A stretch of DNA of 64,000 bases. Origin: Prunus persica (lineage: Eukaryota; Streptophyta; Magnoliopsida; Rosales; Rosaceae). Below, in pieces: positions 12,851 through 23,492 of the stretch (positions are counted from its first letter, which is position 1; every line of letters starts with the position of its first letter). The stretch covers positions 21,576,462 to 21,640,461 of the forward strand of contig NC_034015.1 of NCBI RefSeq assembly GCF_000346465.2, given 5' to 3'. Below the pieces are notes generated by a model, which worked only from the letters and a program-made list of their open reading frames with translations, ran no database searches and had not been told where the DNA came from. Position numbers and translations under genes: made by a program.

Positions 12851-15174
12851 TGTTGGAAAAAAAAGAAGGTATAATTGCTATATTTTACATAGAAATTTAG
12901 AAATAATCATTCAATTCATGCTTAGAAAATTAATGCATGTTGTTTTTCTTTTTTCGGCCGGGGCGGTCCACGAAAGGAACTTTTGGTCCTTCTTCTTTGG
13001 AGTGTGTGGCGGGCCACCACCAAGCCTCGAATTTGGGCTCGAATTGAATGTGAGTAGATGGATGTATTGCGCTTCTAACTACTGATCAAACGATTGATCG
13101 GCCAAGCAAGGAACCTCCTCTTGGCCTAGATTCTTTCACTTCCTCGGGCTCAAGGATAGTTAGGTTTCGTACGGATGATTTTGTGATTTTTAGGGTTTTA
13201 AGTAAAAATTATGCAATTAAATCAAATGTGCGTATAAACGTAAAGACAATAATTGAAATGCGATAAAATAAATCAAAGAGATAAATAAAGCAAGAACGAA
13301 ATAAAAGCGATAAGAACGATAAAATAAAAAATAAACTTGAAATTAAACTTAATTGAAGTGCAATAACAATGAAAGGTAAAGCAATCGAAATAAACTTGAA
13401 TTTAAATGACAAGAAATATAAATTGAACAACAATTTAAACGACAAGAAAGATATAAACTCACACTAGAAAAAGGAAGAACTCACTACACTAGGTGCTTGA
13501 AAAGTAAAATCCTAAGTCCAGGAAAAGAAAAGTGCGAGACGAAAGATAAGTTTGTTTGTATGATGTTGTGTGTCTTCTGCCTTCGTTTGGTGAGGTTTAT
13601 ATAGGGCTTCTGTCAGCCCATGGGCTGGCCATTGAATAGCCAAATGTCAACTCTTTTAAAACTCTTTCCTTGAATTCGTGGGATCACATTGGTGGAAATA
13701 TTATGATTGCTTGATTCTCTCATGTTTTGGAATATGCTGAACTATCATCAATCTCCTTGATTTGTTTCCTTGTGAGGCCTCCATTCACATGCACATTGAC
13801 CTCCAGAAATCTTGTGCGTGAATCCGTGGCTTGGGCCTTGACCTCCGAGATTTCATCTTGGCATCTGGTGGAACCTCGTGCCCCTTGAGTTTTTAGAATT
13901 CTAGAGTTGGCTGACCATCCGCCAAGGTGGGTGGTATGGGAGCTCCAAATATTTGGATGTTGGGCTTAGCCCTACGTTGGACTATATTCAAATATTTGAA
14001 TATTGGGAACTCAGCGGACATACCTCCCGCTGAACTTCAACTTCCCTGACCCGACTTTACTTGCCCAAGTGTTGAGAGGAGGGCGCCAAGGTGCTCAAGG
14101 AGAAAATTCGCCCTAGCCCAACTTTTTGTAAGAGGAGTGGCCGACCAAGGTATTCAAGGAGTGCCCGGCCCAACTTTTTGAGAAGGAAGCATTCGGCCAC
14201 TTTTGTAAGAATATGCCCGGCTACTTTTGCAAGGATATGCCCGACCACTTTTGCAAAGGGAAGCGCCCGACCATATTTTTGAAAAGGCACCACGACCTTT
14301 GAAGAAAACACATCGGCCGCATTTTTGAGAAGGCACCATAGCCTTTGAAGAAAAGACCTCGACCACCTTTTTGAGAAAGCACTTTGGCCGCTAGGAATTC
14401 TTTGGCCGCTAGGAATTCTCGGCCGCTAAAAATTCTTCGGCCTCTAGGAATTCTTCGGCCGCTAGGAATTCTTTGGTCGCTAAGAATTCTCGGCCGCTAG
14501 GAATTCTCGGCCGCTAGGAATTCTCCGGCCGCTAGGAATTCTCCGGCTATTAGGAATTCTTCTATCGCTAGGAATTCTGGGCCGCTAAGAATTCTTCCTT
14601 GGCAAATTGGGTGAATTTTGACCACCCCCAAACACATGCTTACAAACATACACAATGAAAAATCACATAATATGGATTAGAAGAACCTGAATAATTGAGT
14701 CGAGGCAAATGTTGGACACTTTGACCTTAAGACGAATTACGCCCCACACAGGTGCTTATGGTTACTAGCACTCACCTCCCAGGATACAACGACTCATGTC
14801 CTTGTGAAAGAAGCACTACAATTCACAAAGTACTCTTTGAACTAGATTATGTAGGAAACCCTCTCACAAACCATAATCATTGACTATACAAAGACTCTGA
14901 ATTCAAATGGATAAACATTGACTGAATTAATTACCTTATTAATTTCAGGAAGACTACTCTATTTATAGATACTAAAGAACCCTTTCCAAAAGGGTCGTAT
15001 GTCCTGGTATCTAAAGTTGGTCTCCCTAGCATGACCAACTCATGCATCCATTGAATAAACAGGTGCTTTGATACCTCTTCCTAGAAATTGACAAAGGACA
15101 CCATGGTTAAATGAACTCTATTAATTTCCATTCAAATAGAAAAATTAATATTAGTTAATATTAAATTTCCAACA
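12851..15174 (-). mobile_element. LTR-type retroelement insertion, about 2.3 kb, no coding capacity
   Basis: The ends are TGTTGGAAA and TTTCCAACA, a typical short inverted LTR terminus. ATGATG lies on both sides, at 12847-12852 and 15175-15180; it overlaps the terminal TG, so the clean target duplication is ATGA. The empty-site structure is visible in the paralogous flank of copy C (about 19668-19700), where CTGCACTGCACATG runs directly into the CATGTATAT promoter segment. On the minus strand the right end reads TGTTGGAAATTTAATATT and continues to CTATAAATAGAG, as expected for the U3 and TATA box of an LTR. The interior has an A-rich leader-like tract and a minisatellite. No gag or pol frame is present. 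It is a non-autonomous (LARD-like) or degraded element. Confidence 0.6.
14383..14594. repeat. Minisatellite, 17-18 bp unit, about 12 copies
   Basis: Twelve consecutive units share the consensus TCGGCCGCTAGGAATTC, with units of 17 or 18 bp and mismatches mainly in the first six bases. It lies inside the LTR-like insertion. A looser repeat of CGACCAC, TTTTTGA and GAAGGCAC words precedes it at about 14105-14380. Confidence 0.85.
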
Positions 15175-15258
15175 ATGATGCCATGTATATATATATGTAT
15201 TAGTACGTAGTAGTAGAAACTAGTCATCTTGTAAGAGGAAAAATCAAACTAGCTTTTT

Positions 15259-18200
15259 ATGTCCATGTCCATGGGATCAAAAAATATCACTCCCCTTATC
15301 CTCTTCATCATCTTCCTTATTTCATCTCAATTTTATTCTTGTTCCTCCGCACAAACTTGGATCAGAGCTGGTTACTGGTACGCCGGTAGCGAGTCTCCCA
15401 TACCTGACATCAACTCTGCCTTGTTCACTCATCTTATTTGTGCTTCTGCTGCTCTGAATTCCTCCACCTACCAGCTCTCCATCCCTTTCTCTCAAGAGCC
15501 ATCCTTCTCCATCTTCACAGGTGTCGTCAAGCGCAAAAACCCATCAGTCATAACACTCCTATCCATCTGGAATGGACAAGCTGCAACAGCTCAATCAATT
15601 TTGGGTCAGAAAGTTAACTATTCAGTCTTGTCCTCAATGGTCAACAAACCTTCTAACAGAAAGTCTTTCATTGAGTCTTCAATCAAAACAGCAAGGCTTT
15701 ATGGCTTCCAAGGTATAGACTTGCTTTGGCTTTGGCCAAACACAGCCTCTGATATGATCAACATGGCAAAATTATTCGATGAGTGGCGAGCTGCTGTGAA
15801 TTCTGAGTCAAGAAACTCCAGTGATCAGTCACGGTTGATATTGACAATGGCCATTCGTTATTTGCCTGCTTTCGAATCGTTGAGTTACCCGATTGAATCT
15901 ATGAAGAGGAACTTGGATTGGGCACATGTTATTGCATATGACTATCATCTGCCTTCTAAGGAGAATGTCACTGGTGCTCATGCTGCTTTATATGACCCGT
16001 CAAGCCATGTTAACACCGACTATGGTATAAAGCAATGGCTAAACAACTCATTTCCTGCTAGCAAACTGGTTTTGGGTTTGCCTTACCATGGCTATGCGTG
16101 GACACTTGTGCACCCCAAAGACAATAATGGAGTTGGGGCACCTGCAGCCGGCACAGCTGAGACGAAAGACGGATCCATGAGCTATACGTACATCAAGCGG
16201 TACATTCGAAGCTACAGAGCTCCCATGGTGTACAATGCTACTTATGTTGTGAACTATTGCATCATAGGGTCGAGTTGGATTGGTTTTGATGATGTGGAAG
16301 CTATCAGAACTAAGATTGCATATGTCAAGGAGAAGAAGCTACTTGGTACCAATGTGTTTCAAGTCACCAATGATGACGATTGGGCGCTTTCTCGGGCAGG
16401 TTGGCCAAAGTGATTTTTTATGCTTTGTTTTTGACATGGCATAAAACTCAATTTTATATCCTGAAGGAAGTTGAATTTTGACAGCAGGCTATCTGCATAA
16501 ATCGACTTATTTTCTAATGGAGATCCATTTATTCTACTTCTAACTGGTTTAGTAAATGACAGTTCAAGAGGAAGAAAATGATCAAGAAAATAAGCGGCGG
16601 TTATTGCTTATAGTTTTGCTTCCAATTACTTTGATCATAATCCTCATAGCCTTCGTGGTGTGTTACGTACAAAGAAAATTGTTGAAGACAAAAGGTTATT
16701 TTTCTCACTGTTAGTGTTTGTTTCGAATAGCAATTAGACAAAGATAAATTCTCTTTTCAAATTTACATCAAGAGTTTTGCTATTGCATTTTCACCTTCTT
16801 TTTTTTCCTTCTGGTTTCAGGGATGATTATTTTTGGGAATTCAAGGTCTACTAGTACATCCGATCTTAACAGTGATCCTCCAACTCTGCAAGCATTCAGC
16901 TTTTCGAATATCAAAGCGGCAACAAATAACTTCTCAAGTGAAAACAAGCTTGGAGAGGGTGGGTTTGGTCCTGTATACATGGTAATATTTGCTACCTTAT
17001 CTAACATAAGTTTACACTGTGGGAACTGGGATTTAAAACTTGTGGTTGTATGTGTGCCCTTGTGTATAATCTGCTGCTACTTTTAAAACAATGAGATGTA
17101 TATCGATAAAAAAAATCTTTCCCTGAACTACCCCATTCCTACTTTCCTGCTACCAAGAAAAGGGAACAAAAAAACTTTAGGCTTAAAGCTGTGTCTATGA
17201 TAATTGGCTACTAATTCCCCTCATGCTGAACCAAAAGCTTATCAACAACTGAAAGCAGAGTCACCCTCACCTTGTGTTAATTAAGTGATACATTCTGGTG
17301 AACAGTGAGAGTGATACCATTTGTATAGATTCATCTTTTGATCAGATATAAATCTGGATTTTCTTTTTACTAAACCATGCTAGCTTAACTAACGGTTTTC
17401 TTCAATTTTTCAAGGGTAAATTGCGAGGAGGACAGGAAATCGCAGTGAAAAGACTTTCGAAAACGTCAACTCAAGGACTTGAGGAATTTAAAAATGAGGT
17501 TACACTTACTGCAAGACTACAACATGTAAATCTAGTTCGAGTTCTTGGATTTTGCACTGAGAAGGAAGAAAAAATGCTGATCTACGAGTACATGCCCAAC
17601 AAAAGCTTGGACTTCTACCTTTTTGGTCTGTAATTTTTCATGCTTCCTGTTACGGTTGAGAGTGCAGGCTAGCATAACACAATACTTTTGCATTCTGTAA
17701 GTTTCAGTGGGTCTTAACATCTCCTCTAAGAGGTAAACATGGGGGGTGTTAAACTCATTGAAACTCTCCAAATAGTTAGACAAGCATATTCTTGAGGACT
17801 GAACCAACACTAATGTATATTAAGCTAACAAAAATCACTTGTTAAGCCATCTAAGCTTATGGTGCAGAAACCTTGACTTTTAATTTGTCTCTCTTGCTCC
17901 TTTGCCTACCTCATTGGTCCTGAATTTGATATCTTGCAGATCCTACCAGACGGTATCTTCTAGACTGGACAAAGCATGTGCACATCATTGAAGGGGTTAC
18001 CCAAGGACTCCTATATCTTCAAGAATACTCCAATTTTACAATTATTCACCGAGATCTGAAAGGTAGCAACATTTTACTTGACCACGAAATGAATGCTAAG
18101 ATATCAGATTTTGGAATGGCTAAACTTTTCAGAAAAGATGAACTTGAAGCAAACACAAGCCGGATTGTTGGAACATAGTAAGTAAACTGCCTCTTTTTGG

Positions 18201-18803
18201 TTATTCACACACACATGCTCATATCCTCTAATACTTGTGGTGGTATGCAATGCAGTGGCTATGTTCCTCCTGAATATGTAAGAAAAGGTATATACTCTAC
18301 GAAGTATGACGTCTACAGCTTTGGGGTTCTACTTTTACAAATGATTAGTGGAAGGAGGAGCACATGTTACTATGGTCCAAACGAAAGCTTACACCTCTTG
18401 CAATATGTAAGTTCCATAGCTGTCTATCATTCTATCACCACTAATGTAAACTATTACTTAGATCTAAACTATATATGAAGTAACTTTCAAACTATTTCAG
18501 GCATATCTATCATGGAAGGAGGACAAAGGAAGAGAATTTATTGATCCATCACTGGATGATTCTTCTTCTTCTTGTAAATTATCGAGATGCTTGCAAGTAG
18601 CTCTATTATGTGTCCAGGAAAATCCGGAGGATAGGCCTACAATGTTGGAAGTTTATTCCATGCTCAAAACTGATACTGAACCCATTCCCACTCCTACAAA
18701 GATGGCTTTCTCAGGAAATAGAAGTATGGAAAACATATCTACATCGCAGCAAGGAAGTTGTTCAGTTAATAATGCAGAAATTTCCGAGTTGCAACCCCGA
18801 TGA
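15259..18803 (+). CDS. GH18-ectodomain receptor-like kinase, tandem copy B, catalytically dead GH18
   Basis: Exons 15259-16399, 16563-16694, 16821-16981, 17415-17625, 17940-18177, 18256-18406 and 18501-18803 join to about 778 residues. An alternative start at 15271 (MGSKN) matches the start of copy A and may be the real one. Domain order and every exon length after the first equal copy A. The GH18 motif is again inactivated (GIDLLWLWP). The kinase keeps its glycine loop, catalytic lysine, HRDLKGSN and DFG. Differences from copy A are scattered substitutions; for example, the protein has FQVTNDDDW where copy A has FRVTNDDNW. Both introns and flanks are alike, so the duplication is recent or kept uniform by gene conversion. 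The promoter holds CATGTATATATATATG about 75 bp upstream of the start. Confidence 0.9.
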
Positions 18804-19710
18804 AATTGCAGGCTCAGAATAGGAGACATTAGTTTTTCAATTTCAATGGTTGAGTTCTTAGGCTCAAGAATGTGGGTCGTCATATACTCTATGAAGTATA
18901 CAAGATTTTAGCAACTTTGGATTCTTCATCTGGAGGCCTACATGCCGTAAACATTACAATATTTTGTTAAATTAAAAATTTGCAATTCATTTGCAGAGAG
19001 AAGGGAGGGAACTGGTGATGAGGAAGTCATTTGAACATTGAACTAGTGGTTAGGCTTAGACCAAGGGGAGGATACGCCAAATTTTTTGTTTTGTTTGTAC
19101 GAAATTCTTTTATACAACAAAAACAAAAACTGCAGGAAAAAAAATTCATTGTGAGTTTATTTATTTTTATCTTTCTTTTAAGAAAAGCCTAGAATACACT
19201 ATGTTTCTTTCCGAATGAAGTCCAGACTTGGCAGGAAAAGTATCTCTTGGCTTGCCATCGCTTAAGTGGGCAGACAAACTTTTCCAAGAATTCACATTTC
19301 ACAAAAAGTTTGGTGGAAAAACTGTTCCATTCCATGCCACATCTTCTTCAACTTAATCTAATTATTGAGCTTTTGCAAAATGATACTGTCTACAGGACTT
19401 CTTTGAAGCTGTCTTTGACCAAAAACAAAGGGTGTGTGGATTTGAACTCAGCACAAGCTCTACGGGATTTTATTACCACACTGTAGGGACGCAATTAAAC
19501 GTAGTTTACCTTCTTGACCTGGACAGACATAATCATATATTAGCTCCAAAACATGATTGGTTTAGTGTCAGTTGTTCTCACATTTCTATACTCTAGAAAG
19601 AAGATTTCAATTTGAATTTGGAGTCTGCTTTAGCAGATAACTGATGTTCAATAGTCATCTGCCCGCCCATATCCTGCACTGCACATGATGCGCCATGTAT
19701 ATGTATTAGC
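18804..19710. other. 3' flank of RLK copy B and promoter flank of broken copy C
   Basis: The start matches the 3' flank of copy A. The stretch 19205-19360 matches 5620-5790 upstream of copy A, and 19365-19705 matches the copy B promoter region including CATGTATATGTATTAG. There is no gene. Confidence 0.6.
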
Positions 19711-20600
19711 AGAAGCAATGATCGACAAACTGCTAGGCGGTAGGCGGGTGGCAGGACGGGGCCTAGCGCCTAGAGGAATAATAGGGCGCCTAGGCGTTTC
19801 TTTTTAAAAAAAAAAAAATTGTATTATAAATTATAAATTTATACCAAAATCATGCAAAATAAAAGGGTATATAAATTATAAAGTACCATAATTGATACTA
19901 GCCTCTCTGCACGCGCTTCCGCGCTTGCGAGAGGTTTTTTTAAAAAAATAAGTAAATTTATTTTAGAATTAAAAAAGATAATGAGTTAGTTGTGTTCCAT
20001 AAAAATAGGATCCATTATCTGCCTTTTCTTTTTCTTTTAATTTTTTTAAATATGAAAAAGTGTGAATTTACCATATTATCCTCATTTAATTAATAATTTG
20101 AATTCTTAATGTTTGCATTAACCAAGGGCATTTTCTGGTATTTTGAATGTTTCACCATTCTCTGTCTTTTGCTTTATATATATAGATTAGCCCATTGGCA
20201 CATGCTCACGCATGTGCCAATTGGTTTTTTTTATTTATTTTTAGAATTAAGAAAAGATAATATGAGTAGTTATGTTCCATAAAAATAGGACATATTATCT
20301 GATTTTGTTTTTAATTTTAATTTTAATTTTTTAATATAAAAAATTTAAATTTACTATATTATCCTCATTTAATTAATAATTTTAATTCTTAATATTTGAA
20401 TTAACCAATAGCATTTTCTGGTATTTTGAATGTTTCACCATTCTCTGTCTTTTGCTTTATATATATAGATAAAACATGGGAAAAACCTAGGAGGCAACGG
20501 CTCAAAGGAGAGAGAGGCAGCGTGCTTGAAGTCCGGAAAAAGAAAATTTTTATAATTAAAAAAAAGGACACGACCCGCCTAGGCCTATTTTCGAACAGGG
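19711..20600. mobile_element. Transposon insertion in the promoter of broken RLK copy C
   Basis: Compared with the copy B promoter, foreign DNA begins after CATGTATATGTATTAG and ends before TCATCTTGTAGGAGG. Its outer parts are rich in GCCTAGGCG words (19735-19800 and 20575-20590). A related block, including GCGACGGCTCAGAGG and CGCCTAAGCC, occurs again at about 23330-23450. No transposase is visible. The element class is unknown. Confidence 0.5.
19900..20470. repeat. Direct tandem duplication of about 280 bp
   Basis: The tail GCATTTTCTGGTATTTTGAA through TGCTTTATATATATAGAT occurs at about 20128-20188 and again at about 20411-20470. The preceding AT-rich text, with ATAAAAATAGGA and CATTTAATTAATAATTT, also recurs in the same order. 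It lies inside the insertion upstream of copy C. Confidence 0.65.
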
Positions 20601-20638
20601 TCATCTTGTAGGAGGAAAATCAAACTAGCTTTATTTGC

Positions 20639-20972
20639 ATGGGATCAAAAAACATCACCCACCTTTTCCTTTTCCTCTTCATCTTCCTTATCGTCTCAAT
20701 TTTATTGTTGTTTCTCTGCACAAACTTGGATCAGAGCTGGTTACTGGTATGTCGCTAGCGAGTCCCGAATACCTGACATAAACTCTGCCTTGTTCACTCA
20801 TCTTATTTGTGCTTCTGCTGATCTAAATTCCTCCACCTACCAGCTCTCCATCCCTTCCTCTTAGGAGACATCCTTCTCCAAATTCACCGGTGTCGTCATC
20901 AAGCGCAAAAACCCATCAGTCATAACACTCCCTGCAGCAAATCGATCAATTTTGTGTGAGAAAGCTAACACT
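20639..20972 (+). pseudogene. GH18-RLK copy C, 5' fragment only
   Basis: This is the start of a fourth receptor kinase of the copy A/B type. The 5' leader (GGAGGAAAATCAAACTAGCT) and the ATG at 20639 are conserved. A two-base loss relative to copies A and B (CTTATCGTCTC where copy A has CTTATTTCGTCTC) shifts the frame in the signal peptide. The Gln codon in the SSQEP segment is now TAG (20862-20864). Further small indels follow. Homology stops at about 20972, where the palindrome array begins. None of the transmembrane or kinase exons is present. It is a dead fragment. Confidence 0.85.
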
Positions 20973-21017
20973 CCCAATCAGTCATAATACTCGGTTTTTT
21001 CTGCTTTTTTAAAAATG

Positions 21018-21442
21018 GTATAGCCGATCGGCTATACCTGTTTGACACGTGGCGACCAACCGCAATAAGGGTTATTTTATACATATAAATAGTATAGCCG
21101 CCCGGCTATACTGGGTTTTGGGATTTCTTTGAAAAATAGTACAGCCGCCCGGCTATACTGGGTTTTGGGATTTCTTTAAAAATAGTACAGCCGCTCGGCT
21201 ATACCCGGTCGGCAATACAGTTTTAGAAACGTGGGCCCCTAATCGCAAGGCGGGTCTTTTTTTTATTTATATAAATAGTATAGCCGAACGGCTATACTAG
21301 GTTTTTCTGAAATTTTGTTAAAATCGTATAGCCGGACGGCTATACTCTGTTTTAGTAATGTTTCTTACAAAATAGTATAGCCGAGCGGCTATACCCATTT
21401 GTTCTCTTCTTTTTTTTATAAATAGTATAGCCGCGCGGCTAA
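21018..21442. repeat. Array 1 of 20 bp palindromes, GTATAGCCG-NN-CGGCTATAC
   Basis: Eight units lie at 21018, 21092, 21139, 21185, 21278, 21326, 21375 and 21425, spaced 46-93 bp apart. A ninth, half unit with centre GT abuts the fourth at about 21205. The nine-base arms are almost invariant and perfectly complementary. The two central bases vary: AT, CC, CC, CT, AA, GA, AG, CG. Units sit in A/T runs (usually AAATA before and GGTTTT or similar after). Some spacers carry GACACGTGGC, or a relative of it, followed by a block like CCTAATCGCNAGGNGGG. No ORF or known transposon terminus explains it. Confidence 0.9.
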
Positions 21443-21449
21443 AACGAGT

Positions 21450-21770
21450 ACACGTGGTGCCAAATTTTTTTCAACAATCCAAACCATCGATTTTTCACAT
21501 CTTCATTTAGAGATCATCCTTGCAAAAAATCATTAAGGCATCTAATTGAGACCAACAAAATCAATGAACACGGTGTTTCAAGAAAGTACTTAGATTTCAA
21601 TCATTTAATTGAGTTGTCAAATGATATCGGATTCAAGTAATTTTTTGTAAAGATAATCTTTGAATGGATATCTATAAAATAGACGGTTTGGATTAGTGAA
21701 ATACAATGTGGAGTGAGCCCTATAAGAGTGTCCCTTAATGGAAGCTATATATATATATATATATCCTTTT
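21450..21770. repeat. Dispersed repeat, second copy at 37560-37890
   Basis: This shares long blocks with 37560-37890, including CAAGAAAGTA, GTCAAATGATATC(A/G)GATTC, ATATCTATAAAATAGA, and ACAA(G/T)GTGTCCCT-like text, and both copies end in an (AT)n run. It does not look coding. A transposon of unknown type is likely. It adjoins palindrome array 1 directly. Confidence 0.65.
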
Positions 21771-22402
21771 TAAAATATCTGAGCCGGATGTTGGCTTAAT
21801 GGGATAGCATGCAGATGAATTTCTGGAAGAAACATGTCAATTTTTATATTAGTTCAATTGACTTTTGTATGGATTGTGAATGTCTGGGAAGCTAGAATTT
21901 GTTGCATCCAGAGGCTGCAGCCTGCAGTTTTCAATCAGAGAATTCTTAATGTTTGAGGATGTTCTTAATGTCGCGTCCTCCTATGCCTAGCCACTCTGTC
22001 CTCAGAACGCACTCCATGGCCTTATATGCAGTATATTAATTTATATATAGACAGCTTGTTTCTGGTTTAATTAGTATATTCTACTCTAAAGTCTAAAATG
22101 AACCATTCTGATCTGATCAAATCCCAAGTGGTGTTAAATAAATAAAAAAGAATGTAAAGTTAACAGATGTCAGCCGACCAGTCAGCTTAGCCAATGCACG
22201 TTTGCACTTGATGCATGTTATACCTGACAGATAAGTATTCACGGAACAAAATAGAAGAAGAAGAAAAAAAAACTTATCAAAGTGAAACCAGCCGTTAGAT
22301 TAGAATACAAGATAAATCCACCTATAAGAATTAAGCATATACCAATGGATTCTAAAAGCTTCAATTCAAGCTGCAGAAAATCATTGTAGAAGAACTCAAT
22401 CA
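21771..22402. other. Intergenic
   Basis: No gene is supported. The last 80 bases resemble a chitinase 5' leader (ACCAATGGATTCTAAAAGCTTCAATTC), similar to the leader and start of the pseudogene at 4795. Confidence 0.4.
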
Positions 22403-22889
22403 ATGGGTTCTAAAACACAAATCACTACCTTTCTTCTTGGCCACCCTGTTTTCCCTTGTCCAAGCTGTTGCCCCAAATGGTACAGTTAAAGCAGGTTACT
22501 GGTCTAGTGGCATCCCATTTCCGGCTGATGCCAGATCATCATGGTATATTTGCACCAGCCAATGGAATGGCAGTACCGTCAGATGGCGCGCTAGGTATAT
22601 TTGTACAGCTGTGACACCAACTGTGATCAATTCCACACTTGTTATGGACTATACCTTCTCTGGGAAGACTTGGATTGGTTATGATGATACGCAGAGTATC
22701 ACTACCAAAGTCTCATATGCTAAGGGCAAGGGACTAGTTGGCTACTTTGCATGGAACTTTGGCCTCGATTTCAATTGGACTCTTTCACAAGCAGGCAGGT
22801 ATATATTTATATGACACCAACCCTCTTTCATGTTCTATTAATTTTGTGCTAACTCCTCATGTGAGTGTTAAATTTGTTTGCAGCTTAAT
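22403..22889 (+). pseudogene. Class V chitinase pseudogene lacking its catalytic core
   Basis: An ATG at 22403 opens a signal peptide like that of the secreted chitinases (MGSKTQITTFLL). An extra T near 22437 shifts the frame into ATLFSLVQAVAP. The mature start VKAGYW is present. Shortly afterwards (about 22525) the sequence jumps to the region that normally reads GIYAPANGMAVP, in a different frame, so about 230 residues including the DxDxE motif are gone. The C-terminal third, from VINSTLVMDYTFSGKTWIGYDD to WTLSQAG, is in frame. A splice donor near 22797 and an acceptor at 22882-22883 lead to a tiny last exon ending in TAA. It cannot make a chitinase. Confidence 0.8.
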
Positions 22890-23039
22890 ACGCTTGGGAA
22901 GCTTAGGGACGGACAACTTTTCCTGCCAGAAGATCATGTGATTTTACATCCTCCTCTCCACTGTAAAGACCAATTAGCTGATGCTACACTACTCAAAGCA
23001 GAAATGGCATGCCATTTGTATTCCTGATTTAGGCCAATT

Positions 23040-23460
23040 ACCTAGAGAGAGAGAGTAAAATAAAATAAAATAAAGACCCGTTCCAACATTTTGTTTTGTT
23101 TTGTTTTTTAAATTAGCGATAACGAACACCGATAATAACTCCGTTCTCTTTTTATCTTATCCAACCCCTGAAAATCCTCCTCTCCATATCCCTCCAAGAC
23201 TCTCTCGTTATCGGACTGAAACTCAACATCCTCTCCATATTTCTCTGCAGGTCGCGGCCCGGTGGTGGTCGTCGTGGGTGGAGGCCTGGTGGTGGTGGTC
23301 TGTCGTGAGAGAGAGAGAGAGAGAGAGAGAGCGAAGGAGGCGACGGCTCAGAGGAGAGAGAGGCAGTGTGAGGTTCTATTTAAAGCCTGCAAAAAAAACC
23401 TGACTCGCCCAGGCGCCCAGACCCGCCTAAGCCGATTTTTCGAAGACAGTTTTTGACAAT
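23040..23460. repeat. Transposon remnant with a (GA)n run, related to 20470-20600
   Basis: The block around 23330-23445, GGCGACGGCTCAGAGGAG then GAGAGGCAGTGTGAG then CGCCTAAGCCGATTTTTCGA, is similar to 20490-20595. A GA microsatellite occupies 23306-23331. The open frames here are low-complexity. Confidence 0.5.
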
Positions 23461-23492
23461 AAACTAAAACTCAGTTTTTTGGTATACAAATA

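Noticed and set aside
23101..23456. Arg/Trp/Val-rich open frames
   Set aside because: They are low-complexity frames through GGTGGT and (GA)n repeats in transposon debris.
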